Below are positions 46,889 through 55,355 of a DNA stretch of 64,000 nt, in pieces; within the stretch, counting starts at the first letter, position 1; every line of letters starts with the position of its first letter. This DNA is from Polynucleobacter meluiroseus. Its GTDB lineage: Bacteria; Pseudomonadota; Gammaproteobacteria; Burkholderiales; Burkholderiaceae. The translations under genes and the position numbers were made by a program. Location of the stretch: assembly GCA_945878885.1 (NCBI GenBank), contig CAMCUP010000004.1, forward strand, positions 29,030 to 93,029, read 5' to 3'. Under the pieces are notes generated by a model. It had not been told where the DNA came from. It did not search any database and was given only the letters and a program-made list of their open reading frames with translations.

Positions 46889-47346
46889 AACAATGCAATG
46901 ATGCCAGCAAAGGCTAAAAAAGGGCCAAATGGAAAGGCTTGAGAAATTGCTTGGCGTTGCCATCGCAACCAAATCGAGCCACCGATTAGACCCATCAAAG
47001 CGGCCAATAAAAGGATTCCAGGTAGCGCTTGCCACCCCAGCCAAGCACCAAGGGTGGCAAGTAATTTGGCATCGCCTAGACCAATACCATCCTGTTTTTT
47101 AAGTAAGCGGTAGCTCAAATTTAAACCCCAGAGAAACACGAAACCTAAAACACTTCCAATTAAAGCACTGCTTGCGGGGGCAAAATTGGGTTCCCAAAAA
47201 AAATTAAATAATAAGCCGATCACTAACAGAGGCAAGGTAATCAGATCAGGTAAGCGAAAGGTACGAAAATCGATTATTGCGAGCACAATTAATGAAACAA
47301 GCAAAAAACTGCCGGCGACTATTAGCGGAAGCTGTATGGATGCCAT
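46849..47346 (-). CDS. pilD: Prepilin peptidase, A24-type, short form without the N-terminal domain
   Basis: 165 aa; IDFRTFRLPDLITLPL and GIGLGDAKLLATLGAWLGW; no CxxC methyltransferase-type N-terminal domain. Confidence 0.85.
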   Translation of the reverse strand: MASIQLPLIVAGSFLLVSLIVLAIIDFRTFRLPDLITLPLLVIGLLFNFFWEPNFAPASSALIGSVLGFVFLWGLNLSYRLLKKQDGIGLGDAKLLATLGAWLGWQALPGILLLAALMGLIGGSIWLRWQRQAISQAFPFGPFLAFAGIIALLWPTFLQLPTRLL

Positions 47347-47348
47347 AG

Positions 47349-48491
47349 TTAAACAATTTGTCCTAAATTAAAAATGGGCAAGTATAAGATCAACACTAAT
47401 GCACCAATCAGTAAGCCAACTACAGCAATTAAAACAGGTTCTAGATTGTGACTCAACGATTTCAACTGCCGGCTTAATTGAGAAGATAAAGCATTCGCGC
47501 GATTGAGGAGCATGGCAGGTAATGCGCTACTTTCCGAGCCAATACAAATCATTTGCCATGTCTGCCGATCAAAATACCGATAGCGGGGATCTGCTTTTAA
47601 TAAGGCCTCACCTAATGGCCAGCCCTGCGCAAGTAAAGTAAATACATTGGCACTCAGATCATGCGTAAGCCAATGGTTAGAAGAGCGCGCAGTAATGCGC
47701 AGAGCATCGAGCAAAGGAATTTCAGCGCTTAATAAATGACCCAAAGTACGACACCAAAAGGATAGCGCTGAAAGTCTTAGCAACTCGCCAAGCAAGGGAA
47801 TTCGAAGCCATAGACGATCGCAATAATTTTGTAAGCGCGGCAAACGTTGCCACGCTAGTATCCAAAGCATACAAAGTACAATGATGCCGAAGATGAGCTT
47901 AAAAAAATGGGTTTGGAAGGCGGTAGCATAATAGAGTAAAAGACGGGTTGCCCAGGGCAGTTCGGCTTGAAATTGGGCGAATACATCTCGAAAAATTGGA
48001 ACGACCCAAAAGGCCATCGCAATAAATAAAAAAAGTGCCGAAGCCAGCGCAATGCACGGATATGCAAGCGCCTGCTGAATTTGCTGGCGTAAGTCAATTT
48101 GGCTTGCGAGTTTACTAGCAATTGAATTAAGTGCCTGGCTTAGCTGTCCCGATCGCTCACTAATTTCAACCAAGCCAATAAAGCTATGATCAAGGGGATG
48201 CAGCGCATGGCGTAAGCAAAAAGAAAATGGATTTCCTTGGCGCAATTGAGTTTCTAACTGTGCAAGAAAGCCATGCCAATGAGGAGGTGCAGATTGACGC
48301 AATAAGATTAAGGCATTGAGTAGGGGTAGGCCCGCCTGTAATAGCATAGCTAGTTGAGTAGCAAAATTGCATTGATCGTGTAAATTAAATGGTCGAACTA
48401 ATAAGACTCTGAACAGACTGCTACGGAAGAAACTCAAGGGCTGGGAAATGATTAGCATATTATTGAATCTGTCTGTGCAGCTCGACCTCAC
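47349..48491 (-). CDS. pilC: Type II/IV secretion inner-membrane protein, PilC/GspF family
   Basis: Two GspF repeats (FATQLAMLLQAGLPLLNALILLRQ; FWCRTLGHLLSAEIPLLDALRITAR), 'LSHNLEPVLIAVVGLLIGALVLILYLPIFNLGQIV'. Confidence 0.9.
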   Translation of the reverse strand: MRSSCTDRFNNMLIISQPLSFFRSSLFRVLLVRPFNLHDQCNFATQLAMLLQAGLPLLNALILLRQSAPPHWHGFLAQLETQLRQGNPFSFCLRHALHPLDHSFIGLVEISERSGQLSQALNSIASKLASQIDLRQQIQQALAYPCIALASALFLFIAMAFWVVPIFRDVFAQFQAELPWATRLLLYYATAFQTHFFKLIFGIIVLCMLWILAWQRLPRLQNYCDRLWLRIPLLGELLRLSALSFWCRTLGHLLSAEIPLLDALRITARSSNHWLTHDLSANVFTLLAQGWPLGEALLKADPRYRYFDRQTWQMICIGSESSALPAMLLNRANALSSQLSRQLKSLSHNLEPVLIAVVGLLIGALVLILYLPIFNLGQIV

Positions 48492-49566
48492 TAATGAGCC
48501 CCTGATGAACTTGAGTTAAGCCTGCCGATAAGAGGTTAAGATGACCTAAGGACAGCGCCTGTTGGCGTAATTGTGGGGTACTGGCTCCCGCACAATACGC
48601 TTGGGCAAGATCACCCGCAAAGGGGATAACCTCATGAATGCCAAGCCGACCAAAAAAGCCATTACCTAAACATAATTCACAATTATTATTTTTACCTTGG
48701 CAGGCACTACAAATACGTCTTACTAAACGCTGTGCGCTAAGACAATGTAAACAACTACTAAGCGCTTCAGAGTTAATGCCAAGATGATGCAATCGATCGA
48801 TTGCCCCAAGAGCGTCTTGGGTATGTAGGGTACTTAAGACTAAGTGGCCTGTTTGCGCCGCTTGAATCGTTAACTCAGCTGTAGCATGATCACGAATTTC
48901 TCCAATCATCATAATATCGGGATCTTGTCGCAATAAAGCCCGAATAATAGTGGGAAAATCGAGCCCGGCTTTGGGCTGATAAGCCACTTGGTTGACACCA
49001 GCTAGGCGAATCTCGATGGGATCTTCAATCGAACAAAGATTACTGCGCAGATGATTAAGATGATGCAAAAAGGTATAAAGGGTACGGGTTTTACCGCTAC
49101 CAGTAGGACCGCATACTAAAAATAAGCCGTGAGGTTTTTCAATCGCCGCTTTTGCAAGTACAAGTTGAAGTGGTAGTAGCCCGAGTTGATCAAGCGCTAG
49201 CTCGTCTAAATTACTGGGTAACAAGCGAACGACTATTTTTTCGCCGAATAAAGTCGGTAAACTAGAAACGCGACAATGGATATCGGCTTGATTTAATTGA
49301 AGACCAATACACACCCGACCATCTTGTGGAATGCGTTGTTCTGCAATATCGAGGCGAGCTAAAATTTTAATGCGGGTAACAAGGCGTTCATGTAGTGCTT
49401 TATTTTGTCTACTGAGCACATGAAGGTAGCCATCAACCCGAATGCGAATTAAGGTAATGTGTTCTTGGGGTTCAATATGAATATCAGTAGCTCGCGCAGA
49501 GATCGCTTTAGCAGCGATTTCTTGCCAAGCACGAATAATGAGAGAGTCATCGGCTAAGAGCGTCAA
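48460..49566 (-). CDS. pilB: PilB/GspE-family assembly ATPase, short form without the N-terminal domain
   Basis: ATDIHIEPQ, GLFLVCGPTGSGKTRTLYTFL (Walker A), RQDPDIMMIGEIRDHATAELTIQAAQTGHLVLSTLHTQDA; Cys4 CSACQGKNNNCELC. Confidence 0.9.
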   Translation of the reverse strand: MTLLADDSLIIRAWQEIAAKAISARATDIHIEPQEHITLIRIRVDGYLHVLSRQNKALHERLVTRIKILARLDIAEQRIPQDGRVCIGLQLNQADIHCRVSSLPTLFGEKIVVRLLPSNLDELALDQLGLLPLQLVLAKAAIEKPHGLFLVCGPTGSGKTRTLYTFLHHLNHLRSNLCSIEDPIEIRLAGVNQVAYQPKAGLDFPTIIRALLRQDPDIMMIGEIRDHATAELTIQAAQTGHLVLSTLHTQDALGAIDRLHHLGINSEALSSCLHCLSAQRLVRRICSACQGKNNNCELCLGNGFFGRLGIHEVIPFAGDLAQAYCAGASTPQLRQQALSLGHLNLLSAGLTQVHQGLISEVELHRQIQ

Positions 49567-49568
49567 AC

Positions 49569-50855
49569 TTAAATAGAGCGACTAACAGTAGGCCGATGCA
49601 AGCGCACAGTTTTAATACCTTGGTCATCAAATTGCATAATTTCCATAACTACCCCCGCAATTTTGATACTGACATCGTGTTCTGGAATTTGTTCTAGATC
49701 TTCTAAAATTAAGCCATTTAAAGTGCGCGGCCCATTGATTGGTAAAGAAATTTGCAAGAGGCGATTAAGATCGCGTAAGTTTGCGCTACCATTTGCTAGG
49801 TAGGTGCCGTTAGCCTGCCAACGGGGCTCGTGGGATAAATTTGAGAATGAGGTAGTAAACTCGCCAATGAGCTCTTCAACAATATCTTCAAAAGTAACCA
49901 AGCCCATGACATCGCCATACTCATTAACAACTAGGCTAAGCCGTTGTTGATTATCTTGAAAAAATTGCATTTGCTGTAGCACTGGAGTGCCACAAGGAAT
50001 GAAGTAGGGCTCTTGCAGTAATTCATGGAAATCAGCATGAGTTAGCTCGTCATTACCTAATAAAGATAACGCTTTTTTAACCGAAAGAATGCCGATAATG
50101 CGCTCAGAGTCGCCAGCAGTTACTGGAAGCTTATTGTGATAACAGGTTTCTAATTGCTGCACAACTTCATCGATAGGGCGCGATAAATCGAGTATTTCAA
50201 TTTTTGCTTTCGGGGTCATTACATCGTCGACCAAGATATTTTTTAAATTAAATAAATTAAGCAAGATATTACGGTATTGACTTGAGACAAAATGATTAGA
50301 CTCTAAAACTAAGCTACGTAATTCATCTGCTGACATAGCCGTGTTATTGCCAGCAGTTGAAAGCCCAAACAGCCGCATTAAGCCAGAGACAAAACTATTA
50401 ATTAACCACAGCAACGGTCTAAGAAGATAAGTGAGCGGCAGAATGATCCAACTGACTTTGCTCGCGATTGATTCTGGAAAAGCAGCCCCAATAACTTTAG
50501 GTGTAATTTCGCTAAAAATAATAATTAGAAGTGCAATGGAAATGGTTGAGATCGATAAGACTAAACCACTATGCCCAAACAAATGCAGCGCCAAACTTGT
50601 TACTAAGATGGGCAAAATGGTATTAATTAAATTATTCGAAATAAGCAATACAGAAAGTAAAGAGTCGATGCGCTGGAGGAGGCGATCGGCGATGGCGGCA
50701 CCAGGATGGCCTTGACTTGCCATTACGCCTAAACGATGGCGATTTGAGGCCAACATACTAGTTTCTGACATCGAAAAAAAGCCCGACAGAGCTAATAAAA
50801 AAATTACTAAGACAGCTTGACTCCAGAGGGGCCAGCCATCAAAAAAAGTATCCAT
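49569..50855 (-). CDS. HlyC/CorC-family transporter (DUF21, CBS pair, CorC_HlyC domain)
   Basis: ALSGFFSMSETSMLASNRHRL, VDDVMTPKAKIEILDLS, LVVNEYGDVMGLVTFEDIVEELIGEF. Confidence 0.92.
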   Translation of the reverse strand: MDTFFDGWPLWSQAVLVIFLLALSGFFSMSETSMLASNRHRLGVMASQGHPGAAIADRLLQRIDSLLSVLLISNNLINTILPILVTSLALHLFGHSGLVLSISTISIALLIIIFSEITPKVIGAAFPESIASKVSWIILPLTYLLRPLLWLINSFVSGLMRLFGLSTAGNNTAMSADELRSLVLESNHFVSSQYRNILLNLFNLKNILVDDVMTPKAKIEILDLSRPIDEVVQQLETCYHNKLPVTAGDSERIIGILSVKKALSLLGNDELTHADFHELLQEPYFIPCGTPVLQQMQFFQDNQQRLSLVVNEYGDVMGLVTFEDIVEELIGEFTTSFSNLSHEPRWQANGTYLANGSANLRDLNRLLQISLPINGPRTLNGLILEDLEQIPEHDVSIKIAGVVMEIMQFDDQGIKTVRLHRPTVSRSI

Positions 50856-50952
50856 AACAGTTTCCTAAATGGGACAATGAGCGTTTTAATATAGCAAACA
50901 TCAATCAAAAATGTGTCAGATTAAACAGATTAAGTTGTAAGTAATTACCGAA

Positions 50953-51489
50953 TTGTCTTCAATGCCTAAAAAAAACCTAAATTCCCCGCTTGCTATAGTA
51001 GTGAGTGCCGATTTTTGTGTAATAGCCGCCCCTTTTGGCAGATTAGGAATTCAGACTGAAATCGTCGATGGTAGTTTAATGGTCGCAAATATTGTTTATT
51101 TACCACTGCAGACCCCCTTGCAAAGACCAAACAATGATTTAGCCAAGCAGTTGGCGTATCAGTGCGCCGAATATTTTCACAATCCTGAGTTTATTTTTGA
51201 TTTACCCCTTAAACCAGTGGGCACCATTCATCAGCAAAAGGTTTGGGCCACAGTTGCTCAAATTCCAGTGGGCTTAACCAGCACTTATGGGGAAATAGCC
51301 AAAAAAATTAAAAGTGGTCCACGAGCCGTAGGTTCTGCTTGTGGTGCTAATTATTATCCCTTAGTGATTCCTTGCCATCGCGTAGTGGCAGCAAGTAGCC
51401 TAGGCGGTTTTATGCAGGAAGATGCCCCAGGTTTTTATCGGCAAATTAAGCGTTGGTTATTACGACACGAGGGTGCAATTTTAGTTTAA
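50953..51489 (+). CDS. Methylated-DNA--[protein]-cysteine S-methyltransferase
   Basis: KVWATVAQIPVGLTSTYGEIAKKIKSGPRAVGSACGANYYPLVIPCHRVVAASSLGGF (PCHRV active site). Confidence 0.93.
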   Translation: MSSMPKKNLNSPLAIVVSADFCVIAAPFGRLGIQTEIVDGSLMVANIVYLPLQTPLQRPNNDLAKQLAYQCAEYFHNPEFIFDLPLKPVGTIHQQKVWATVAQIPVGLTSTYGEIAKKIKSGPRAVGSACGANYYPLVIPCHRVVAASSLGGFMQEDAPGFYRQIKRWLLRHEGAILV

Positions 51490-52463
51490 CGCTGGCCCAA
51501 AGCTCTTTTTACGGGCTGGGCTGCGAAAAAGAAAAAAATTCGTATTAAAGTATTCGAGTGTGCGGCTATTTTGGTAAATTGATAAAAAATCGCAACTGCA
51601 CGACGAGAAATTTTCCGCTGTGGTGGGGCGCTGGTTTTGTCATCTACTACTAGACTATTGAGAGTAAGCACTGCCAAACCCAGGGCAAGCAAACAAAAGC
51701 GACGCATACCAATTTCTGCTTTGGGAATAAGGAGAATATAGGCTAGAGCGGCAGCAATTTTTTTCAAAGCTAAATCTAAGAGCGCGCTTTGCGACAGATT
51801 TTGGGGAATCCACGAAACACCTCGGGCATGGTCGTCAAATGAATCTTTCAAAATATTGGTCATTTGTAGTGCTTGACCAAATGCAATTGCGAGCGATTCT
51901 TGGTTGGTAATTGCTTGCGCAAATTTAACTGAGTGCGCAGCAAAAAGGGCGGTGAGCATTTCTCCCACTACTCCAGCTACTACATAGCAATATTCCTCAA
52001 ACTCTTGAAGATCTTTCAGTCCTAATTGATTTTGTTTAGCATGAAAACGGGCCATGCCTTGCGACATAATGGTAATGCAACGCAAAATAGCAGTTTGTTG
52101 TGCAGCAGAACAACGCTGTAAAATACGTAGCACTGTATCGGTATGGGCGATTAAGTCACGTTCTGCCAGATGTGGGTGTAATTCAAGGGCTAATCGACAG
52201 GCCTCAATAAATTCAGTAACCGGCTTTTGTGCCAGACAAACTGCTAGAAAAAGCTCAGATAAGCTAACTTTTTCTGTTGGAGAAAGGCAGCTAGCATCTT
52301 CAATCGTGTCGACAATACGGCAAAGTAGATAGGCACATGCAACTGCGGGCTCGACTGCTGGAGGCAAGAGTGGAATGGTAATAGCAAAGGTTCGCGACAC
52401 TAAATTCAGGGCTGCATTTTGATAGGCCAGGTCGGCTAAGGCTAAGTCGATTTCAGAAGGCAT
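51486..52463 (-). CDS. Squalene/phytoene synthase family protein (squalene-synthase-like)
   Basis: VSRTFAITIPLLPPAVEPAVACAYLLCRIVDTIEDA (first Asp-rich motif), EEYCYVVAGVVGEMLTALF, MTNILKDSFDD. Confidence 0.85.
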   Translation of the reverse strand: MPSEIDLALADLAYQNAALNLVSRTFAITIPLLPPAVEPAVACAYLLCRIVDTIEDASCLSPTEKVSLSELFLAVCLAQKPVTEFIEACRLALELHPHLAERDLIAHTDTVLRILQRCSAAQQTAILRCITIMSQGMARFHAKQNQLGLKDLQEFEEYCYVVAGVVGEMLTALFAAHSVKFAQAITNQESLAIAFGQALQMTNILKDSFDDHARGVSWIPQNLSQSALLDLALKKIAAALAYILLIPKAEIGMRRFCLLALGLAVLTLNSLVVDDKTSAPPQRKISRRAVAIFYQFTKIAAHSNTLIRIFFFFAAQPVKRALGQR

Positions 52464-52531
52464 GCGGGCATTATGTCAGACGATTTACTTGGCAAACCTT
52501 TGCTTGGCACAGAATCAACTTATCATAGGAT

Positions 52532-53206
52532 ATGTGCACCTTAATAATTCGTTTTCTAACGTATTCCTTTGGGTTATTTTCACTCCTGTTAACGCAACCA
52601 TCTATGGCTATTGAAGAACCTAAATATACGGTAATTGAGCAGCAAGCCCCGTTTGAATTAAGGGCTTATGCGCCGCACATTGTGGCCGAGGTTTTAGTTG
52701 AAGGAGACATGGATAGCGCTTCAAATAAAGGCTTTCGGCTTATCGCAGGTTATATTTTTGGCGGTAACCAAGCCCGCTCTAACCCTAGTAATCTTGCTTC
52801 TACTGGCCCTACTAGCGAAAAAATTGCGATGACCGTGCCAGTCAGTATTCAGCCATTTGAACCTGCAACAGCCATACCAGACCAACAGAATCAGCCCGTA
52901 TTAATGGAGCAAAAAGCGGGAAAGTGGAAAGTCTCATTTTTAATGCCTAGTCAATATAGTTTGACTACTTTACCGCTGCCGCTAGATCAGCAAATTCAGC
53001 TACGTGAAATTCCAGCAATGCAAAAAGCAGCCATTAATTTTTCGGGTTTTAATAGCGCCGAAAAGGTTGCAGAAAAAACTTCCGAACTGTTGTTATGGAT
53101 GGAAAAAAAAGGGCTAAAGCCAAAGGGTGAGCCACAATTTGCTCGCTACAACCCACCTTGGAGCTTGCCATTTATGCGCCGTAGCGAAGTACTGTGGCAA
53201 TATTGA
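52532..53206 (+). CDS. SOUL family heme-binding protein (secreted)
   Basis: Signal peptide; EEPKYTVIEQQAPFELRAYAPHIVAEVLVEGDMDSASNKGFRLIAGYIFGGNQ, EKIAMTVPVSIQ. Confidence 0.88.
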   Translation: MCTLIIRFLTYSFGLFSLLLTQPSMAIEEPKYTVIEQQAPFELRAYAPHIVAEVLVEGDMDSASNKGFRLIAGYIFGGNQARSNPSNLASTGPTSEKIAMTVPVSIQPFEPATAIPDQQNQPVLMEQKAGKWKVSFLMPSQYSLTTLPLPLDQQIQLREIPAMQKAAINFSGFNSAEKVAEKTSELLLWMEKKGLKPKGEPQFARYNPPWSLPFMRRSEVLWQY

Positions 53207-53215
53207 AGTCTATTT

Positions 53216-54205
53216 TTGCTGACTATTTTCTTAACAGGCGCTAGCGGTTTTATTGGTCAGGCGCTACTAAAAAAATTACTCGCTAGTCAGTATCGAATCA
53301 TTTGTCATGTACGCTCGGCCGCAGCGCGTGACCAAGTTGAGGCGCTTGGAGGGATTGCTTGGCAGTTTGAGCTAGATAGGCTAAGCGACCTTGAGACCCA
53401 ATTAAGACATTGTGACGTCGTCATTCATCTGGCCGCCTTATTAAAACTGGGGAGTACGCCAGCAGAATTTGCTAGTGCGAATATTCAACTAACACGCATA
53501 CTTTTAAAAGTGGCCCAAGCAGCAGCAATTAAAAAATTTATTTACCTTAGTGCCGCATCAGTAGTGATGCATGGGCCGCAAGACTTATTGGATCTAGATG
53601 AAACTGCGCCTTTAACTCAACGGGCTGAATTGCCTTATTCATTCAGTAAAGCGCGCGCTGAGGAGCTAGTCTTGTCAGCAGCAAGCGCTTCATTTCAAAC
53701 AGTGGCTTTACGCCCCGCTTTTGTTTGGGGGCCAAATGATGCAATCGAACGGATTATTGGGCCTGCTATCAAGTTAGGCAAATTTGCTTGGTTTGGTCAT
53801 GGCAGTTATTTGTTTTCAACCTGTTATGTGGGAAATTTATGCGCAGCTGTATTACAGGCAATTAATCACGAGGTAGTGGGTCAAGCTTTTTATATTAGTG
53901 ATGGTGAACCCGTGACCTTTAAGAAATTTATGCTCGCTCGTTTGCAAGCAGGCGGTTTTCAAGCACCAAGCTGGTCAATGCCAAAAAGCTTAGCTTGGGC
54001 CTTAGCCCATTTTGCAGAAACAGGTTGGGCATATTTGCGGTTAGTAGGCAAGCCGCCTTTAGTGCGGGAAATGGTAAGGCTGATGGGCTATGCTTTTACT
54101 TTAAATATTACCGCAGCACGAAGACAACTCAATTACGTGCCAGCATATTCAATCGCTGAAGGATTGGCTGAAATAAAAGTCAATCCAAAACCCAAGTACA
54201 GTTAG
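53216..54205 (+). CDS. NAD(P)-dependent epimerase/dehydratase (extended SDR), TTG start
   Basis: IFLTGASGFIGQALLKKLLAS, VVIHLAALLKLG, YSFSKARAEELV (YxxxK). Confidence 0.87.
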   Translation: MLTIFLTGASGFIGQALLKKLLASQYRIICHVRSAAARDQVEALGGIAWQFELDRLSDLETQLRHCDVVIHLAALLKLGSTPAEFASANIQLTRILLKVAQAAAIKKFIYLSAASVVMHGPQDLLDLDETAPLTQRAELPYSFSKARAEELVLSAASASFQTVALRPAFVWGPNDAIERIIGPAIKLGKFAWFGHGSYLFSTCYVGNLCAAVLQAINHEVVGQAFYISDGEPVTFKKFMLARLQAGGFQAPSWSMPKSLAWALAHFAETGWAYLRLVGKPPLVREMVRLMGYAFTLNITAARRQLNYVPAYSIAEGLAEIKVNPKPKYS

Positions 54206-54211
54206 TTTTAC

Positions 54212-55150
54212 TTAGCCTTGGCGCTGTAGCGAGCGAGGGTGTCGACCATGAATTTTGGTCAACAAAATCTCTGCCTGCTCGAGAGCTTGTTCCGCATCAA
54301 CTCCGGTAATATCCGCACCTACCTGCGCTATAAGTTCAGGGTGAGCGACAAAAATAGGTCCGCCAACCATAATGCCAATTTTAGGATTCTGCGAGTTGGC
54401 CCGAATAACGTTAATAAAGCTTGCTAAGGCATCGAACTGATCTTGTATGCTCACAGAAATGCCGATTAAATCAAACCATTCAGCTTTGATGAGGGCAAGA
54501 ATTTCAGCTTCTGAGTTTGCCCATTCGCCCCATACTTTCCAGCCGGCGCGACGAAAAAATTCAGAGACCATAAATAAACCCATGGTGTGTTGTGAATCCG
54601 GCATGGGGATCAGAATAGCGCGCGCACCCAGGGTATCAGAGCGGGCAAACTCTTGAAATAGTGGGCTCAGGTCATACATGAGTTGTTTTAGGCGCCACAA
54701 AGCTACTGTCACCTGATGAAAGGAGCATTCATCGTTATCCCACATTTCACCTAAACGGCGAGCAACCGGAGCAAGCAAGCGTAAATAGATTTCATCTAAG
54801 GGAATACCGCTCGCATGTAACTTGCTTACGTAGCGGCCGGCAACCAAGTTTTCATCAGCCAACACCAGCTTTGCTAAAGTAGCGATTTTTTCGGGATCTT
54901 CGATTGACTTGGATAAAAAGTGTTTGGCATCATCCGCAGTTTCGGCATTTAAATGGGTCGAGAGTAAGCGGGGAATAATCGATTTTTCTATGGTACGCAC
55001 TAACCAACCCAGGTGCTCTTGAGGACCTGAATAGATTGGCAGCGGCTCGATCAAAACCGATTGCTGTAGTGAATTTTGTTGCAAACCATTTTTATCGCTT
55101 AGGTCTAGGCTGTCATCACACGAAAAGTCTGCGGCTTTTGATAATTTCAC
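54212..55150 (-). CDS. Cobalamin-binding photosynthesis regulator, AerR/PpaA-like
   Basis: Helical domain 'LLAPVARRLGEMWDNDECSFHQVTVALWRLKQLMYDLSPLF' and B12-binding 'PDSQHTMGLFMVSEFFRRAGWKVWGEW...IGISVSIQ...GIMVGGP'; divergent from bchH. Confidence 0.82.
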   Translation of the reverse strand: MKLSKAADFSCDDSLDLSDKNGLQQNSLQQSVLIEPLPIYSGPQEHLGWLVRTIEKSIIPRLLSTHLNAETADDAKHFLSKSIEDPEKIATLAKLVLADENLVAGRYVSKLHASGIPLDEIYLRLLAPVARRLGEMWDNDECSFHQVTVALWRLKQLMYDLSPLFQEFARSDTLGARAILIPMPDSQHTMGLFMVSEFFRRAGWKVWGEWANSEAEILALIKAEWFDLIGISVSIQDQFDALASFINVIRANSQNPKIGIMVGGPIFVAHPELIAQVGADITGVDAEQALEQAEILLTKIHGRHPRSLQRQG

Positions 55151-55270
55151 TAAAAACCTTCATTTCAAATAAATAAATCATCAGCGATGTTGCTGAATAG
55201 GTTCTTAATAATTTAAGTCTAGATAGGGGATTGGAGAATCCTGATTTACTTTTAAGGGTATACCCGATTT

Positions 55271-55314
55271 TGTAACTAAGTTTTTACCCTATATTATGTA
55301 AAATTTAATTGACA
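55271..55314 (+). promoter_or_regulatory. Tandem PpsR/CrtJ-like operator upstream of bchH
   Basis: TGT-N12-ACC (55271-55288), 8-bp gap, TGT-AAAATTTAATTG-ACA (55297-55314); the second contains TTGACA (55309-55314). Confidence 0.65.
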
Positions 55315-55355
55315 CTTTATTTATTTTTATTAAAAATGGGTGTTGGAGACTATAA

